From contig NZ_JAGFVL010000045.1 in the NCBI RefSeq assembly GCF_017599345.1, positions 29,506 through 93,505 of the forward strand: DNA of 64,000 nucleotides, in the 5' to 3' direction. The notes below the pieces were generated by a model. That model saw only the letters and a program-made list of their open reading frames with translations, made no database searches and was not told the DNA's origin. Made by a program: the position numbers and the translations under genes. Positions 16,340 through 25,999 of the stretch are shown here, one piece after another. Within the stretch, counting starts at the first letter, position 1. Each line of letters opens with the position of its first letter. This DNA is from Gracilibacillus suaedae. GTDB taxonomy: Bacteria > Bacillota > Bacilli > Bacillales > Amphibacillaceae.

Positions 16340-17059
16340 TTACACCTGCTTTTCTGAGATTTCACTCTTTATTGGTTGTTCCATTGGATTGAACCCTTGA
16401 ATGATTAGCCATATAGCCAAAACTAATTGTTGTAATGCTATAGGAATGTTCAAGATCATGTATGCTGTATCGAGACCAATGAAATGATTCATAAATAGTA
16501 AGCTTGCTAATATCGACAAAATGGAGCCAATAAGACCCGAAACAGCCATCCAACGAGGAACTAATTTTGTTTGGTAAAATATGCAGTTAAACAAGAACAT
16601 AGCGAAAACAAATGCCAGTGTAGTTGCCACATGGTTTACCAAATCACGTCCTACTTGCAACAATTCACCTAAGGCATGAAAATACGATATATTCTGTTCT
16701 CCAGCTATTGTATATTCGTCGCTTAATGTTAAGAACAAGAGAAGTATGATGACGCCTATAACAATGAACACACCAGCAATAATACCGAAAGCAACAGATC
16801 CAAGAGCTAAACCTTTATTATGTCTGCTTAAAATCGAATATAGCATAATAGGAATACCAACATATGCCACAACCATTAACAACTGCGAAAAAGCCCCTAT
16901 TAGCACCTGATTTGCATTTGTAGACGCCTTGATAAGATATTCTGGTCCATCTATAACAGGAACAACACTAAAAATACCTGTAACCAACCCGGCTATTAAT
17001 AACACTCCCGTAATTATTGCAGCCCTTCTATTAACCGAATTCGTTCTTTTTATCAACAT
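16340..17059 (-). CDS. DUF4386 family membrane protein (paralogue 1)
   Basis: A 239-residue integral membrane protein with about six helices (RRAAIITGVLLIAGLVTGIFSV; QVLIGAFSQLLMVVAYVGIPIMLYSI; GSVAFGIIAGVFIVIGVIILL; a TTLAFVFAMFLFNCIFYQ helix; VPRWMAVSGLIGSILSI; NIPIALQQLVLAIWLIIQGF). The KLVPRWM and LAIWLIIQGFNP blocks are those of DUF4386. The function of the family is unknown. Four bases separate it from the methyltransferase start. Its upstream neighbour is a second member, so the pair arose by duplication. Confidence 0.8.
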   Translation of the reverse strand: MLIKRTNSVNRRAAIITGVLLIAGLVTGIFSVVPVIDGPEYLIKASTNANQVLIGAFSQLLMVVAYVGIPIMLYSILSRHNKGLALGSVAFGIIAGVFIVIGVIILLLFLTLSDEYTIAGEQNISYFHALGELLQVGRDLVNHVATTLAFVFAMFLFNCIFYQTKLVPRWMAVSGLIGSILSILASLLFMNHFIGLDTAYMILNIPIALQQLVLAIWLIIQGFNPMEQPIKSEISEKQV

Positions 17060-17119
17060 ATATCCACTCTCCCTTTAGCATGTAATGGAAACAATCAATC
17101 GAACATAACTTTTTCTTGA

Positions 17120-17809
17120 TTACAAGGAAGAAATTGTTTGTTTGTCGGTTACTTTTGCAGTTGAATTGAATCCTACTATGATTAGCCATACTGCCATGAC
17201 CATTTCCTGTATGGCAAGCGGCATCATTAAAACCGTAAGTGTTGGTCCGAAAAGAGCAAAAACACCTGTCACTAAGTAGATTATGGCTGCAATCAAACCC
17301 CAGCTCGATAGCCATTTTGGTATTAGTTTAGCTTGATATAACAGATAATAGAGCATAAGGGCACCTACGCTAAATATAATCGTTGAAAGGGATTGAATCT
17401 GTTCTCCTGAATCTAATAATATATTACACATACTCTGAAAGCTGGTGCCGTCGAGAGAAGTGTTTACATATTCCTTACTAAATACTACAAGCAATAATAA
17501 GCTTATAGCATATGCAATATAAGTAAAGTTCTCAAGAGCTCCACGGAAGACAACATATCCAAGAGCCAAAGTTTCATTATACTTTTTTGCAATTGGATAG
17601 ATGATAACAGCTACCATTCCTAGTGAAATACCCATGATCAATATAAAAAACACTCCAAGTATGACATGGTTTTCATTCGCTGAAACTGTCATAAACAAAT
17701 CAGTACTCCCAAGGATCGATCCAGTAAATACGACACTTAGTATGCCAGAAATCGTCCCGATGATATATAACATTCCAACCCATTTAGCAATCCTATTACT
17801 GTTATTCAT
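17120..17809 (-). CDS. DUF4386 family membrane protein (paralogue 2)
   Basis: Paralogue of the next gene with the same six-helix layout and the same landmarks (KWVGMLYIIGTISGILSVVF; YQAKLIPKWLSSWGLIAAI; AVWLIIVGFNS). The start at 17809 is preferred because AAGGAGG lies eleven bases upstream. The longer frame beginning at 17833 has no ribosome site. It lies directly behind the XRE regulator gene and is probably co-transcribed with it. Role unknown. Confidence 0.78.
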   Translation of the reverse strand: MNNSNRIAKWVGMLYIIGTISGILSVVFTGSILGSTDLFMTVSANENHVILGVFFILIMGISLGMVAVIIYPIAKKYNETLALGYVVFRGALENFTYIAYAISLLLLVVFSKEYVNTSLDGTSFQSMCNILLDSGEQIQSLSTIIFSVGALMLYYLLYQAKLIPKWLSSWGLIAAIIYLVTGVFALFGPTLTVLMMPLAIQEMVMAVWLIIVGFNSTAKVTDKQTISSL

Positions 17810-17837
17810 TTTTTCGTTTTCCTCCTTGTTCATTTTT

Positions 17838-18059
17838 TTACTCTATAATCTCATAATCAAATACTTCCCCGATGTTTACACCAAATGTTGCAGCGACTTT
17901 AAAAGCAAGTTCCAGTGAGGGAGAATACTTTCCCGCTTCTATCGCAATAATAGTTTGTCTTGAGACTCCTACTTTTTCAGCCAGTTGTTGCTGTGTCATT
18001 TCATTGGCAAAGAAGCGTAGTCTGCGGATGTTGTTGGTAATTTGAATTTTCTTAGCCAT
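17838..18059 (-). CDS. XRE-family transcriptional regulator
   Basis: A 73-residue single-domain repressor of the YgzD/Cro type. The helix-turn-helix is at residues 22-45 ([23 protein letters not shown]), followed by [26 protein letters not shown]. The gene overlaps the membrane-protein gene upstream by eight bases. Such small XRE regulators are often paired with a 4-TM membrane protein; here the pair precedes two DUF4386 genes. Presumably autoregulatory. Confidence 0.88.
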   Translation of the reverse strand: MAKKIQITNNIRRLRFFANEMTQQQLAEKVGVSRQTIIAIEAGKYSPSLELAFKVAATFGVNIGEVFDYEIIE

Positions 18060-18558
18060 TGTTTACTCCCTTTCGATAAAAGTACAACTGGGTCAATTCT
18101 CCAGATAATGATCCGATCAAGAATGATACAAACATAATATTAAGCATAACTGTACTTGAATAGTTTAATACCTGAGATAAGAGGGCTGTAACAAATCCAA
18201 TTGCTACAACAATGAATGCAATTCTCATTGATTTGAGTTCGATGAGCTGATTCATTTCATCCGTCACCATGTCTGACTCGATTGTTTTTTGTATTTCTTT
18301 ATCGTCACATGTACCATTACGTTTTTTTTCTTGTACAGTAACTGCCACCGAAAGCAGAATGTGAAATAAAATTTGAATGATAATGGCAGCAACAATACCT
18401 ACACCAATAAATAGGAGTATGGTACTTGACCAAGATTTCATATCATCTGTAGCAATTACACCCAACTGATACTTGCGAAATGTGTAGGTGCAATATGCCA
18501 ACAAAATAAGTGTCCATGTAATCATGGAGGCAATAGCTCTTTTTTCGTGATAAGACAT
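18052..18558 (-). CDS. four-TM membrane protein paired with the XRE regulator
   Basis: A 168-residue product beginning [15 protein letters not shown]. Four membrane helices can be seen (about 8-26, 45-75, 107-127 and 133-155), with an acidic cytoplasmic loop between helices 2 and 3 ([19 protein letters not shown]). ATG 18558 is chosen because AAGGAG lies eight bases upstream. First gene of the group 18558-15715. It resembles the DUF2178-like partners of XRE regulators; the function is unknown. Confidence 0.7.
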   Translation of the reverse strand: MSYHEKRAIASMITWTLILLAYCTYTFRKYQLGVIATDDMKSWSSTILLFIGVGIVAAIIIQILFHILLSVAVTVQEKKRNGTCDDKEIQKTIESDMVTDEMNQLIELKSMRIAFIVVAIGFVTALLSQVLNYSSTVMLNIMFVSFLIGSLSGELTQLYFYRKGVNNG

Positions 18559-18680
18559 ATCCAACACTCCTTAATGTAATAGATTATATACATATTGTAT
18601 GTAATTTAATACACAATGTCAAAAATATTTAACATAGTTACGGCAGTTATTTTATATTCGCTCATAATTGTGAACCTTAA

Positions 18681-18699
18681 TAGTTGTTAAATACAACTA
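18681..18699. promoter_or_regulatory. inverted repeat, candidate MarR operator 1
   Basis: TAGTTGT, five bases, ACAACTA, just before the marR start. A very similar sequence stands before the permease gene (19227-19252). Confidence 0.6.
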
Positions 18700-18729
18700 A
18701 TTAACATATACTACAATCAGGTGATGAAA

Positions 18730-19200
18730 ATGGATAAAAATAGTAACAAAACACAAGATATGCAGGAAATGCGTCATTTGTTTGTGGTTCTTTCACGACA
18801 GTTTGGATTATTACAAAAAGAAAGCTCCCAATGTTGTGGAGTGACAACCATTCAAAGTCACATTCTATATGAAATAAAGCAAGGGCATCATATGACATTA
18901 AATGAACTTGCTCAAAGACTTTGTTTGGACAATAGCACAACCAGTCGTCATGTTCATGGATTGGTGGAAAAAGAATATGTAGTACGCTTGCCACACCCTG
19001 AAGACAGACGTTATGTTACATTGGAATTATCGGAAAAAGGGAAGAAGTTGGAAGCAGAAATTACGGAAATGATGACAACAAGCATTATGAATATGTTTAA
19101 AGATTTACCCGAAGACAAGATGATTAGCATGAGAACAGAAATAAAAGATTTAACGGAAATTATGCGAAAGAGTGATATATGTTGTTATCCTCCATTTTAA
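18730..19200 (+). CDS. MarR-family regulator with Cys-Cys pairs
   Basis: A 156-residue winged-helix repressor. The HTH lies at about 56-80 (TLNELAQRLCLDNSTTSRHVHGL) and the wing at PHPEDRRYVTLELSEKG. Unusual features are Cys35-Cys36 (SSQCCGVTT) and Cys151-Cys152 close to the end (SDICCYPPF), which could bind a thiophilic metal or metalloid. ATG 18730 is preferred, with AGGTGA upstream. Matching inverted repeats lie before this gene and before the permease, so it probably controls both. A hairpin (ATCCTCCAT/ATGGAGGAT) spans its stop codon. Confidence 0.8.
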   Translation: MDKNSNKTQDMQEMRHLFVVLSRQFGLLQKESSQCCGVTTIQSHILYEIKQGHHMTLNELAQRLCLDNSTTSRHVHGLVEKEYVVRLPHPEDRRYVTLELSEKGKKLEAEITEMMTTSIMNMFKDLPEDKMISMRTEIKDLTEIMRKSDICCYPPF

Positions 19201-19226
19201 AGGATGGAGGATATAAAATAGACAAT

Positions 19227-19252
19227 AGTTGCAAAATACAATAGTTGTATTT
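19227..19252. promoter_or_regulatory. perfect palindrome, candidate MarR operator 2
   Basis: AAATACAA-TAG-TTGTATTT (19234-19252). The overlapping TAGTTGCAAAATACAATAG (19227-19245) matches 18681-18699 at most positions. It lies 24 bases before the permease gene. Confidence 0.6.
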
Positions 19253-19275
19253 ACGTAATAATAGGAGGGGAGCGC

Positions 19276-19638
19276 ATGTCTAATGTAGTTTCATTTTTTC
19301 AACAATTTTCTATTTTGTTTATTGAATTGACATTACTGTTCATCGTTATCAGTTTTATTGTCAGCTTGATTCAACAAAAAGTAACAGAAGAAGAAATTAA
19401 GCAAATTCTTCATCGGCCAAATAAGTGGAGTGGCTACCTGTATGGTACGGGTTTAGGTGCTTTAACACCTTTTTGTTCTTGTTCAACGATCCCGATATTA
19501 GCGGGATTGTTATCTTCTAAGGCACCATTTGGACCATCGATGTCGTTTTTGGTAGCATCTCCCTTATTAAACCCAGTCATGATTATTTTATTAGTTACCT
19601 TTTTAGGATGGAAAATAGTCGCTGTTCTAACTGGATGA
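19276..19638 (+). CDS. COG0701 (ArsP/YraQ-type) permease, half-length
   Basis: A 120-residue membrane protein with three helices (about 10-32, 54-80, 88-118). It carries the family signature LTPFCSCSTIPILAG (63-77), with Cys67 and Cys69 in the presumed substrate path, and SPLLNPVMIILLVTFLGWK. Typical members have about 300 residues; here the frame stops after the first half with no recognisable continuation downstream. It may be a truncated gene or a natural half-permease that dimerises. AGGAGGGGAGCG precedes the ATG. Context (Cys-rich MarR before, Cys-Cys peptide after) suggests arsenite, organoarsenical or metal efflux. Confidence 0.7.
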   Translation: MSNVVSFFQQFSILFIELTLLFIVISFIVSLIQQKVTEEEIKQILHRPNKWSGYLYGTGLGALTPFCSCSTIPILAGLLSSKAPFGPSMSFLVASPLLNPVMIILLVTFLGWKIVAVLTG

Positions 19639-19668
19639 TTGAATTAATTCTTTAAAGGGGGTGAAATC

Positions 19669-19824
19669 ATGGCTATTAAAAAAGGATTGAAAAATATATT
19701 TTCTTCATCTAAAGATGATTCTTGCTGCAGTGTTGAGTTTGAAGAAGTTCAACCTAATCAGGATAAAGAACAAAAAGAACAGCACCATGACGATGTAAAG
19801 TCAGAAAATCAAAACTGCTGCTAG
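19669..19824 (+). CDS. 51-residue Cys-Cys peptide next to the permease
   Basis: A small hydrophilic protein with a basic amphipathic N-terminus (MAIKKGLKNIFSS), DSCCSVEFEEVQ, an acidic His-containing stretch (EQKEQHHDDVKSE) and a terminal NQNCC. AAGGGGGTG lies seven bases before the ATG. Two CC pairs with His suggest metal or metalloid binding. It probably acts with the permease and the CC-containing MarR protein; this is inference from composition and position. Confidence 0.65.
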   Translation: MAIKKGLKNIFSSSKDDSCCSVEFEEVQPNQDKEQKEQHHDDVKSENQNCC

Positions 19825-19841
19825 TTTTAAAGAAGTGTAAA

Positions 19842-19880
19842 GCCTATCATTATGCTCTTTATTAATGATAGGCGTTTCTT
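19842..19880 (+). terminator. terminator of the marR-permease group
   Basis: GCCTATCATT pairs with AATGATAGGC (19864-19873) and GTTTCTTT follows. Confidence 0.75.
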
Positions 19881-19916
19881 TCATTAGCAAATCTGTTCAT
19901 AGTTGAGATATGCAGA

Positions 19917-20045
19917 ATGCTTTATCAGTCCAAGATAGCAAATAAAAGTATACAAGAATGGGTAACTATAATTCATGAAGTTTTCAGTTATGACCGACAG
20001 TTTTTAATCACTACATTAAAAGGCTACCAAAAGTTACAAGGCTGA
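19917..20045 (+). pseudogene. short open frame, probable gene remnant
   Basis: The frame encodes 42 residues (SIQEWVTIIHEVF, then SYDRQFLITTLKGYQKLQG) that look like a protein tail but have no ribosome site. An antisense frame at 20034-20120 (starts MYQNEYLQDYQKEMEVHIP, 28 residues) overlaps its end and also looks protein-like. Together they suggest a decayed gene neighbourhood in the 500-base gap 19825-20328. I cannot name either family. Confidence 0.25.
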
Positions 20046-20328
20046 GTCCTTCTTCATGTGGTCTGGAATGTGAACTTCCATTTCTTTTTGATAATCTTGT
20101 AAATACTCATTTTGATACATGACAAAATCCCGAAATAATAATTAGTAATCAATGGCGAATTTCAAGCTTGCCACACTAATATCATATATATCATTTATTA
20201 TAAATAAGTAAATGATCTTGTGAAGGGGTTAAGATTAAAAAACTTGGATAAAATCACCTTTGTTTATTGACTACCGTTTTTATAGTGGGTATAATTACGG
20301 TATCAAATATATGGAAGGAGTCAATGAT

Positions 20329-20688
20329 ATGTACAAGTCAGGTTTAACCATTTGGTACAATGTGAAGAACATGGATGAGTCGGTTAAGTATTTTACAGAG
20401 GGATTGGGGTTTTCATTGGATTTTAAGGATGAAAAGCAGCGGATTGCGATTGTAACAACGAATACAAAAGATTGTTGTATAGGTTTTGCTGAAGCAGAAA
20501 CGGTAGCGCCTGTCACTTCATCAGCTGTATTTGAAGTAGAAGATATTGAAAAGGCTTATGTAGAATTGAAGGAAAGAGGCATTCACTTTACAGGCGAGAT
20601 TGAAACAATCCCTAACCTTGTAAAATTGGTAACTTTCCAGGATCCGGATGGCAACAGCTTTGAATTATCTCAAACCATAGCGGACTAA
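20329..20688 (+). CDS. VOC (glyoxalase/bleomycin-resistance fold) protein
   Basis: A 119-residue beta-alpha-beta-beta-beta protein. Visible blocks are LTIWYNVKNMDESVKYFTE, LGFSLDF, the mid-domain TSSAVFEVEDIEKAYVELK and the C-terminal TFQDPDGNSFELSQ, whose Glu is a metal-ligand position of the family. ATG 20329 is chosen because GGAAGGAGTC stands nine bases before it; the frame opens earlier without a ribosome site. The next gene starts immediately after its stop, so the regulator and this enzyme are one operon. The substrate is unknown. Confidence 0.85.
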   Translation: MYKSGLTIWYNVKNMDESVKYFTEGLGFSLDFKDEKQRIAIVTTNTKDCCIGFAEAETVAPVTSSAVFEVEDIEKAYVELKERGIHFTGEIETIPNLVKLVTFQDPDGNSFELSQTIAD

Positions 20689-21273
20689 ATGCATGTAAAA
20701 GAAGCAATTCAATTTACACATCAACTATCCGGACGCTGGGTAATGCCTATACTTCTTCATTTACATTCTTCGGGTGGGCGTTTTACACCACTGCAAAAAA
20801 AGCTGGAAATATCACCATCCAGACTAAGTGATAATATGACAAAGCTAGTTTCTGCGGAAGTAGTGCAGCGTTTAACACCTTATGATCGACGACATCCATT
20901 ATTGCCTGAATACAAATTGACTCCGTATGGAAACAGCTTATTAGAAATCGCGATGGTCATCCAATCGGCTGAAAAAGCTATTAATCACGGACCATTGCAT
21001 CGAAAGAACTGGAATTGGCCAATTCTGCTAGCTTTATTTCATCAATATGATCGCTTTCAATCTATATTAGAGCTGCTAGGCAAGCCATCGCCAAGAATAC
21101 TTTCTACAAGATTGAAGGAATTGTGTGAAATGGAGCTTGTAAAGAAAGAAATCAAGGAAGAACCAAAGCTAGTATATACGTATAAAATAAACGAAACTTA
21201 TCGTTCTTCAATGGCTGTTATTTGGAAGGAAATATCAGAGATAGAAGGGAATAAACCAAACACCAAAGATTAA
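20689..21273 (+). CDS. tandem HxlR-type winged-helix regulator
   Basis: A 194-residue protein made of two winged-helix units. The first half (8-95: LSGRWVMPILLHLHSSGGRFTPL, ISPSRLSDNMTKLV, then YKLTPYGNSL) is a clear HxlR domain. The second (105-185: WPILLALFHQYDRFQSILELL, SPRILSTRLKELCEMELV) repeats the same order. Normal HxlR proteins have about 110 residues and act as dimers, so this is a covalent pseudo-dimer. The ATG follows the VOC stop codon with no gap. It probably regulates the VOC gene. Confidence 0.75.
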   Translation: MHVKEAIQFTHQLSGRWVMPILLHLHSSGGRFTPLQKKLEISPSRLSDNMTKLVSAEVVQRLTPYDRRHPLLPEYKLTPYGNSLLEIAMVIQSAEKAINHGPLHRKNWNWPILLALFHQYDRFQSILELLGKPSPRILSTRLKELCEMELVKKEIKEEPKLVYTYKINETYRSSMAVIWKEISEIEGNKPNTKD

Positions 21274-21293
21274 TCGAAATCTTTGGTGTTTTG
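21261..21293 (+). terminator. terminator of the VOC-HxlR operon
   Basis: CACCAAAGATT pairs with AATCTTTGGTG and TTTTGG follows. The stem begins inside the end of the coding region. Confidence 0.75.
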
Positions 21294-21381
21294 GTATGTC
21301 TGACCATAATCCAGCAATTCTTAAGAAATTTTCATTTTGTAGATTGCTAAAATAGAAGAAAAATAGAGAAGGAGACTTTTA

Positions 21382-21939
21382 ATGAGACAAGTTATCTATT
21401 CCCAAATGGTGTCTGTTGACGGTTATATCGAAGACCAGAACGGAAGTATTGATTGGAGCAAGCCAGACGAGGAAGTGTTTCAACATATTATCGACCAGGA
21501 AAAAATGGTTGATACACATTTATATGGCAGAAAAACATATGAAAATATGGCTGGTCATTGGCCGGCTGTTTTGAATGATCCTAAAAGCAGTTCCCAAGAT
21601 AAAGAATGGGCACGTATGTGGGTTGACAGGAAAAAGATCGTTTTCTCCAAAACATTAGCTAAAGTGGAATGGAACAGTAAAATAGTAAAAAGTAACATAA
21701 AAGAAGAAATTGAGACAGAAAAGGCTATGCCGGGTAAAAACTTATCTCTTGGAGGAGCTTCAATAGCTCATACGATGATCGAGTTAGACCTCATTGATGA
21801 ATATTGGCTTTATGTTCACCCTGTCACTCTTGGCAGAGGTAAACCGATGTTTCACAAGCAGTTAACATTACAATTAGCAGAAGCTCAATCCTTTGCCTCT
21901 GGAATCGTGTTACTGAAATACCAAAAAGGAGGAGAGTAG
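21382..21939 (+). CDS. RibD C-terminal / dihydrofolate reductase-like protein 1
   Basis: A 185-residue reductase-fold protein (VIYSQMVSVDGYIEDQNGSIDW start, LYGRKTYENMAGHWP, KNLSLGGASIAHTMIELDLIDEYWLYVHPVTLGRGKPMF). These blocks are typical of the RibD_C group annotated as dihydrofolate reductase family. NADPH binding is expected from the family; the substrate is unknown. GAAGGAGA precedes the ATG. The next gene starts one base after its stop and encodes a paralogue, so the two probably form an operon or heterodimer. Confidence 0.82.
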   Translation: MRQVIYSQMVSVDGYIEDQNGSIDWSKPDEEVFQHIIDQEKMVDTHLYGRKTYENMAGHWPAVLNDPKSSSQDKEWARMWVDRKKIVFSKTLAKVEWNSKIVKSNIKEEIETEKAMPGKNLSLGGASIAHTMIELDLIDEYWLYVHPVTLGRGKPMFHKQLTLQLAEAQSFASGIVLLKYQKGGE

Positions 21940-21940
21940 A

Positions 21941-22495
21941 TTGAGGAACGTTATAAGTCAGATGATGGTAACAGTGAATGGATTGGTCGAAGGACCTGAT
22001 CATGCGTTAGATTGGCATGTAGTGGATGATGAATATGATCAATATAATGATGAGCTCTTCAGCAGAGTGGATACATTAGTATTTGGCAGAGTAACCTATC
22101 AACATATGGAAGCTTTTTGGCAAACTCCCATTGCTTATGAGAAATTTCCAGAGACAGCTGAACGGATGAATCAGTATGATAAAATCGTTTTTTCTAATAC
22201 ATTAAATCAGGTTACCTGGCAAAATACCACCTTGATCAATGGAGATGAATTAGAAAAACAGCTGAGGCATCTAAAGCGGCAAAATGGAAAGAATTTGTTG
22301 GTGTTGGGTAGCTCAGATTTAGTGTCAGCTTTAACCGAGTATGGACTTGTTGATGAGTACCATTTGATCGTTAATCCTGTTGCATTAGCAGATGGTAAGC
22401 GGTTATGGAGTGGGTTAAGCCATGCCATAACCTTACAGTTCCTAGATAGTAAAGTGTTCCAGTCAGGTAATGTGTTGTTACGCTATCATAAGTAA
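21941..22495 (+). CDS. RibD C-terminal / dihydrofolate reductase-like protein 2
   Basis: Paralogue of the gene before it, 184 residues: VISQMMVTVNGLVEGPDHALDWH, VFGRVTYQHMEAFW, the NADPH-loop equivalent NLLVLGSSDLVSALTEYGLVDEYHLIVNPVALADGKRLW. The start is TTG at 21941 with GGAGGAGAG overlapping the end of the preceding gene, so translation is likely coupled. It resembles YyaP-type Bacillus proteins. Function unknown. Confidence 0.8.
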   Translation: MRNVISQMMVTVNGLVEGPDHALDWHVVDDEYDQYNDELFSRVDTLVFGRVTYQHMEAFWQTPIAYEKFPETAERMNQYDKIVFSNTLNQVTWQNTTLINGDELEKQLRHLKRQNGKNLLVLGSSDLVSALTEYGLVDEYHLIVNPVALADGKRLWSGLSHAITLQFLDSKVFQSGNVLLRYHK

Positions 22496-22543
22496 AATAA
22501 CGAATGTTTTCGTGAATTAATTGAAAATAATTCGTTATTTATT
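22495..22543 (+). terminator. terminator after the reductase pair
   Basis: AAATAACGAA (22495-22504) pairs with TTCGTTATTT (22531-22540) and ATT follows. Confidence 0.65.
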
Positions 22544-22564
22544 GAATGAATATTGAAAAACATC

Positions 22565-22592
22565 TTGAAAACAAATGATAACATGTTACAAT
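22565..22592 (+). promoter_or_regulatory. sigma-A promoter of xpt-pbuX
   Basis: TTGAAA (22565-22570), a 16-base spacer and TACAAT (22587-22592) lie 25 bases before the riboswitch aptamer. Confidence 0.6.
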
Positions 22593-22616
22593 GTAGAAAC
22601 AATAATTTAATAATAT

Positions 22617-22689
22617 TCACTCATATAATCGTAGGGATACGGCCTACAAGTTTCTACCAGATTACCGTAAATGATCTGACTATGAGTGA
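22617..22689 (+). promoter_or_regulatory. purine (guanine-class) riboswitch aptamer
   Basis: P1 is TCACTCAT/ATGAGTGA, P2 GTAGG/CCTAC with loop GATACGG, and P3 CAGAT/ATCTG with loop containing ACCGTAAA. Conserved junctions ATATAATC, AAGTTTCTACC and GACTATG are present. The specificity base in GACTATG is C, as in the B. subtilis xpt guanine/hypoxanthine aptamer; adenine switches have T there. 22681-22694 (TATGAGTGAGCAAT) can also pair with 22747-22761, which is the antiterminator. Confidence 0.95.
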
Positions 22690-22727
22690 GCAATCGACGT
22701 TATGGCAATTTATATTTTTACCAATAA

Positions 22728-24709
<1,982 letters not shown>

Positions 24710-24712
24710 TAA

Positions 24713-24752
24713 AAAGCCAGTATACTGAATATGGAGTATACTGGCTTTCTTA
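24713..24752 (+). terminator. terminator of xpt-pbuX
   Basis: AAAGCCAGTATACT pairs with AGTATACTGGCTTT around an 8-base loop and TCTT follows. Confidence 0.8.
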
Positions 24753-24800
24753 AGGCATTATCCAAAACTTCACTTTTTCTGAAGATAACAAAAGGAGCAA

Positions 24801-24990
24801 GATTTGTTGAATAAACCAAGATAAACAACAAACCACTTAAGGATAACTACAGATCTGTTGAATAAACCAAGATAAACAACAAACCACTCAAGGATGACTA
24901 CAGATTTGTTGAATAAACTGAGATAAACAACAAATCTTTCTAGGATGATTCTAGATTTGTTGATAAAACAAGATAAAGAAGAATTCTCAG
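24801..24990. repeat. 51-bp tandem repeat array, about 3.7 units
   Basis: Units begin at 24801, 24852, 24903 and 24954. Each starts GATTTGTTGAATAAAC (GATCTG in unit 2) and contains TTTGTTG...CAACAAA, an internal inverted repeat. The last unit is degenerate. All frames contain stops, so it does not encode a protein. There are no unique spacers, so it is not a CRISPR array. It occupies most of the gap between pbuX and the convergent ATP-grasp gene. Confidence 0.85.
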
Positions 24991-25036
24991 AAGGTCTAAC
25001 CCGTTCAGATTAACAGATTGTTGTTAAATCTATCCA

Positions 25037-25849
25037 CTAAGAAATAACTTTTCCTGGTGAAGGAGAAGTCGGCTGCGGTGGTACAAAATTTTCGGATATA
25101 TAATGATGAATGGTTTGGGCAACCGTCTTTCTTTGCGTCTTAAGCCCTTGGTTACCAAACAATACATTAAATTCTAAGATATAATATCTCCCCTTACTTA
25201 CTAGAATATCAAATCCAGCGTGATTTATATTTAATAGCTTGGCAATCTGTAAGACTAAGTCAAGTGCATCCCCAGGTATCAATTGATGGCTAACTTCTCC
25301 ACCTTTTGCGACATTGTGGAGAAATTCTCCTTCTTGTCCAATCCGCCAATAAGCATCATAAATTTGATCACCAACGATACAAACACGCAAGTCCTTCCCG
25401 GCGTTTGGTAAATATTCCTGAACATAGAGTACGTCATTGTTACGGGCATAATCGATAAATTGCGTATCATTTTCAACAAGAAAAACACCTTTACCCATTG
25501 AGTTTTTCGCTTCTTTGACAACAAAAGGGAAGGGAAAAGTCTCTAAAACATTTGCGATATTACTATCTGTACTTGTCAAAATTTCGGTATAAGGCACATG
25601 TTCTTTTGCAACTGCCCATAAGGCACGCGTCATTTCAATTTTATTAGCACCAATTTGCACCGTTTCAATACTAGGGAAAATTTGCTTTTTTAATCCATAA
25701 ACGAGAGTAGGTATTTGCCAATTTTGAGGGAACAGAATCAAATCTGCTTCTTTAATAATATCGATCTCATTAAACATATGCTCTGGCTTGATATAGTGAA
25801 TTCCCGGTATACCAATCGTTCGGAAAGCGTTAAAAGAAATTAGTTTCAT
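25037..25849 (-). CDS. RimK-like ATP-grasp ligase
   Basis: A 270-residue ATP-dependent carboxylate-amine ligase fold. Residues 1-75 form the N-terminal domain. PFPFVVKEAKNSMGKGVFLVEND is the ATP-binding strand and loop, VLYVQEYLPNAGKDLRVCIVGDQIYDAYWRI the central strands, and the C-terminal HAGFDILVSKGRYYILEFNVLFGNQGL supplies the Mg-binding Glu and Asn. Related proteins add amino acids or build peptide-like metabolites. No carrier or partner gene is adjacent, so the substrate is open. The start is ATG 25849. Confidence 0.75.
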   Translation of the reverse strand: MKLISFNAFRTIGIPGIHYIKPEHMFNEIDIIKEADLILFPQNWQIPTLVYGLKKQIFPSIETVQIGANKIEMTRALWAVAKEHVPYTEILTSTDSNIANVLETFPFPFVVKEAKNSMGKGVFLVENDTQFIDYARNNDVLYVQEYLPNAGKDLRVCIVGDQIYDAYWRIGQEGEFLHNVAKGGEVSHQLIPGDALDLVLQIAKLLNINHAGFDILVSKGRYYILEFNVLFGNQGLKTQRKTVAQTIHHYISENFVPPQPTSPSPGKVIS

Positions 25850-25999
25850 TTTTCATTTCTCCATATTTAGTTTTTTAATATAATATTAGCATGGTTTTTG
25901 AGAAAAGCTAGACTTTTTTAGTAGATTCAAAATTTTAGCATCGAAAGACGAATATCGTTATCATAATGGATAAGAACTTTACTTATTTGGAGGAGTGAA

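Noticed and set aside
24801..24990. Regularly spaced repeats as a CRISPR array
   Set aside because: Units are 51 bp and contiguous, with no unique spacers and no cas genes; it is a simple tandem repeat.
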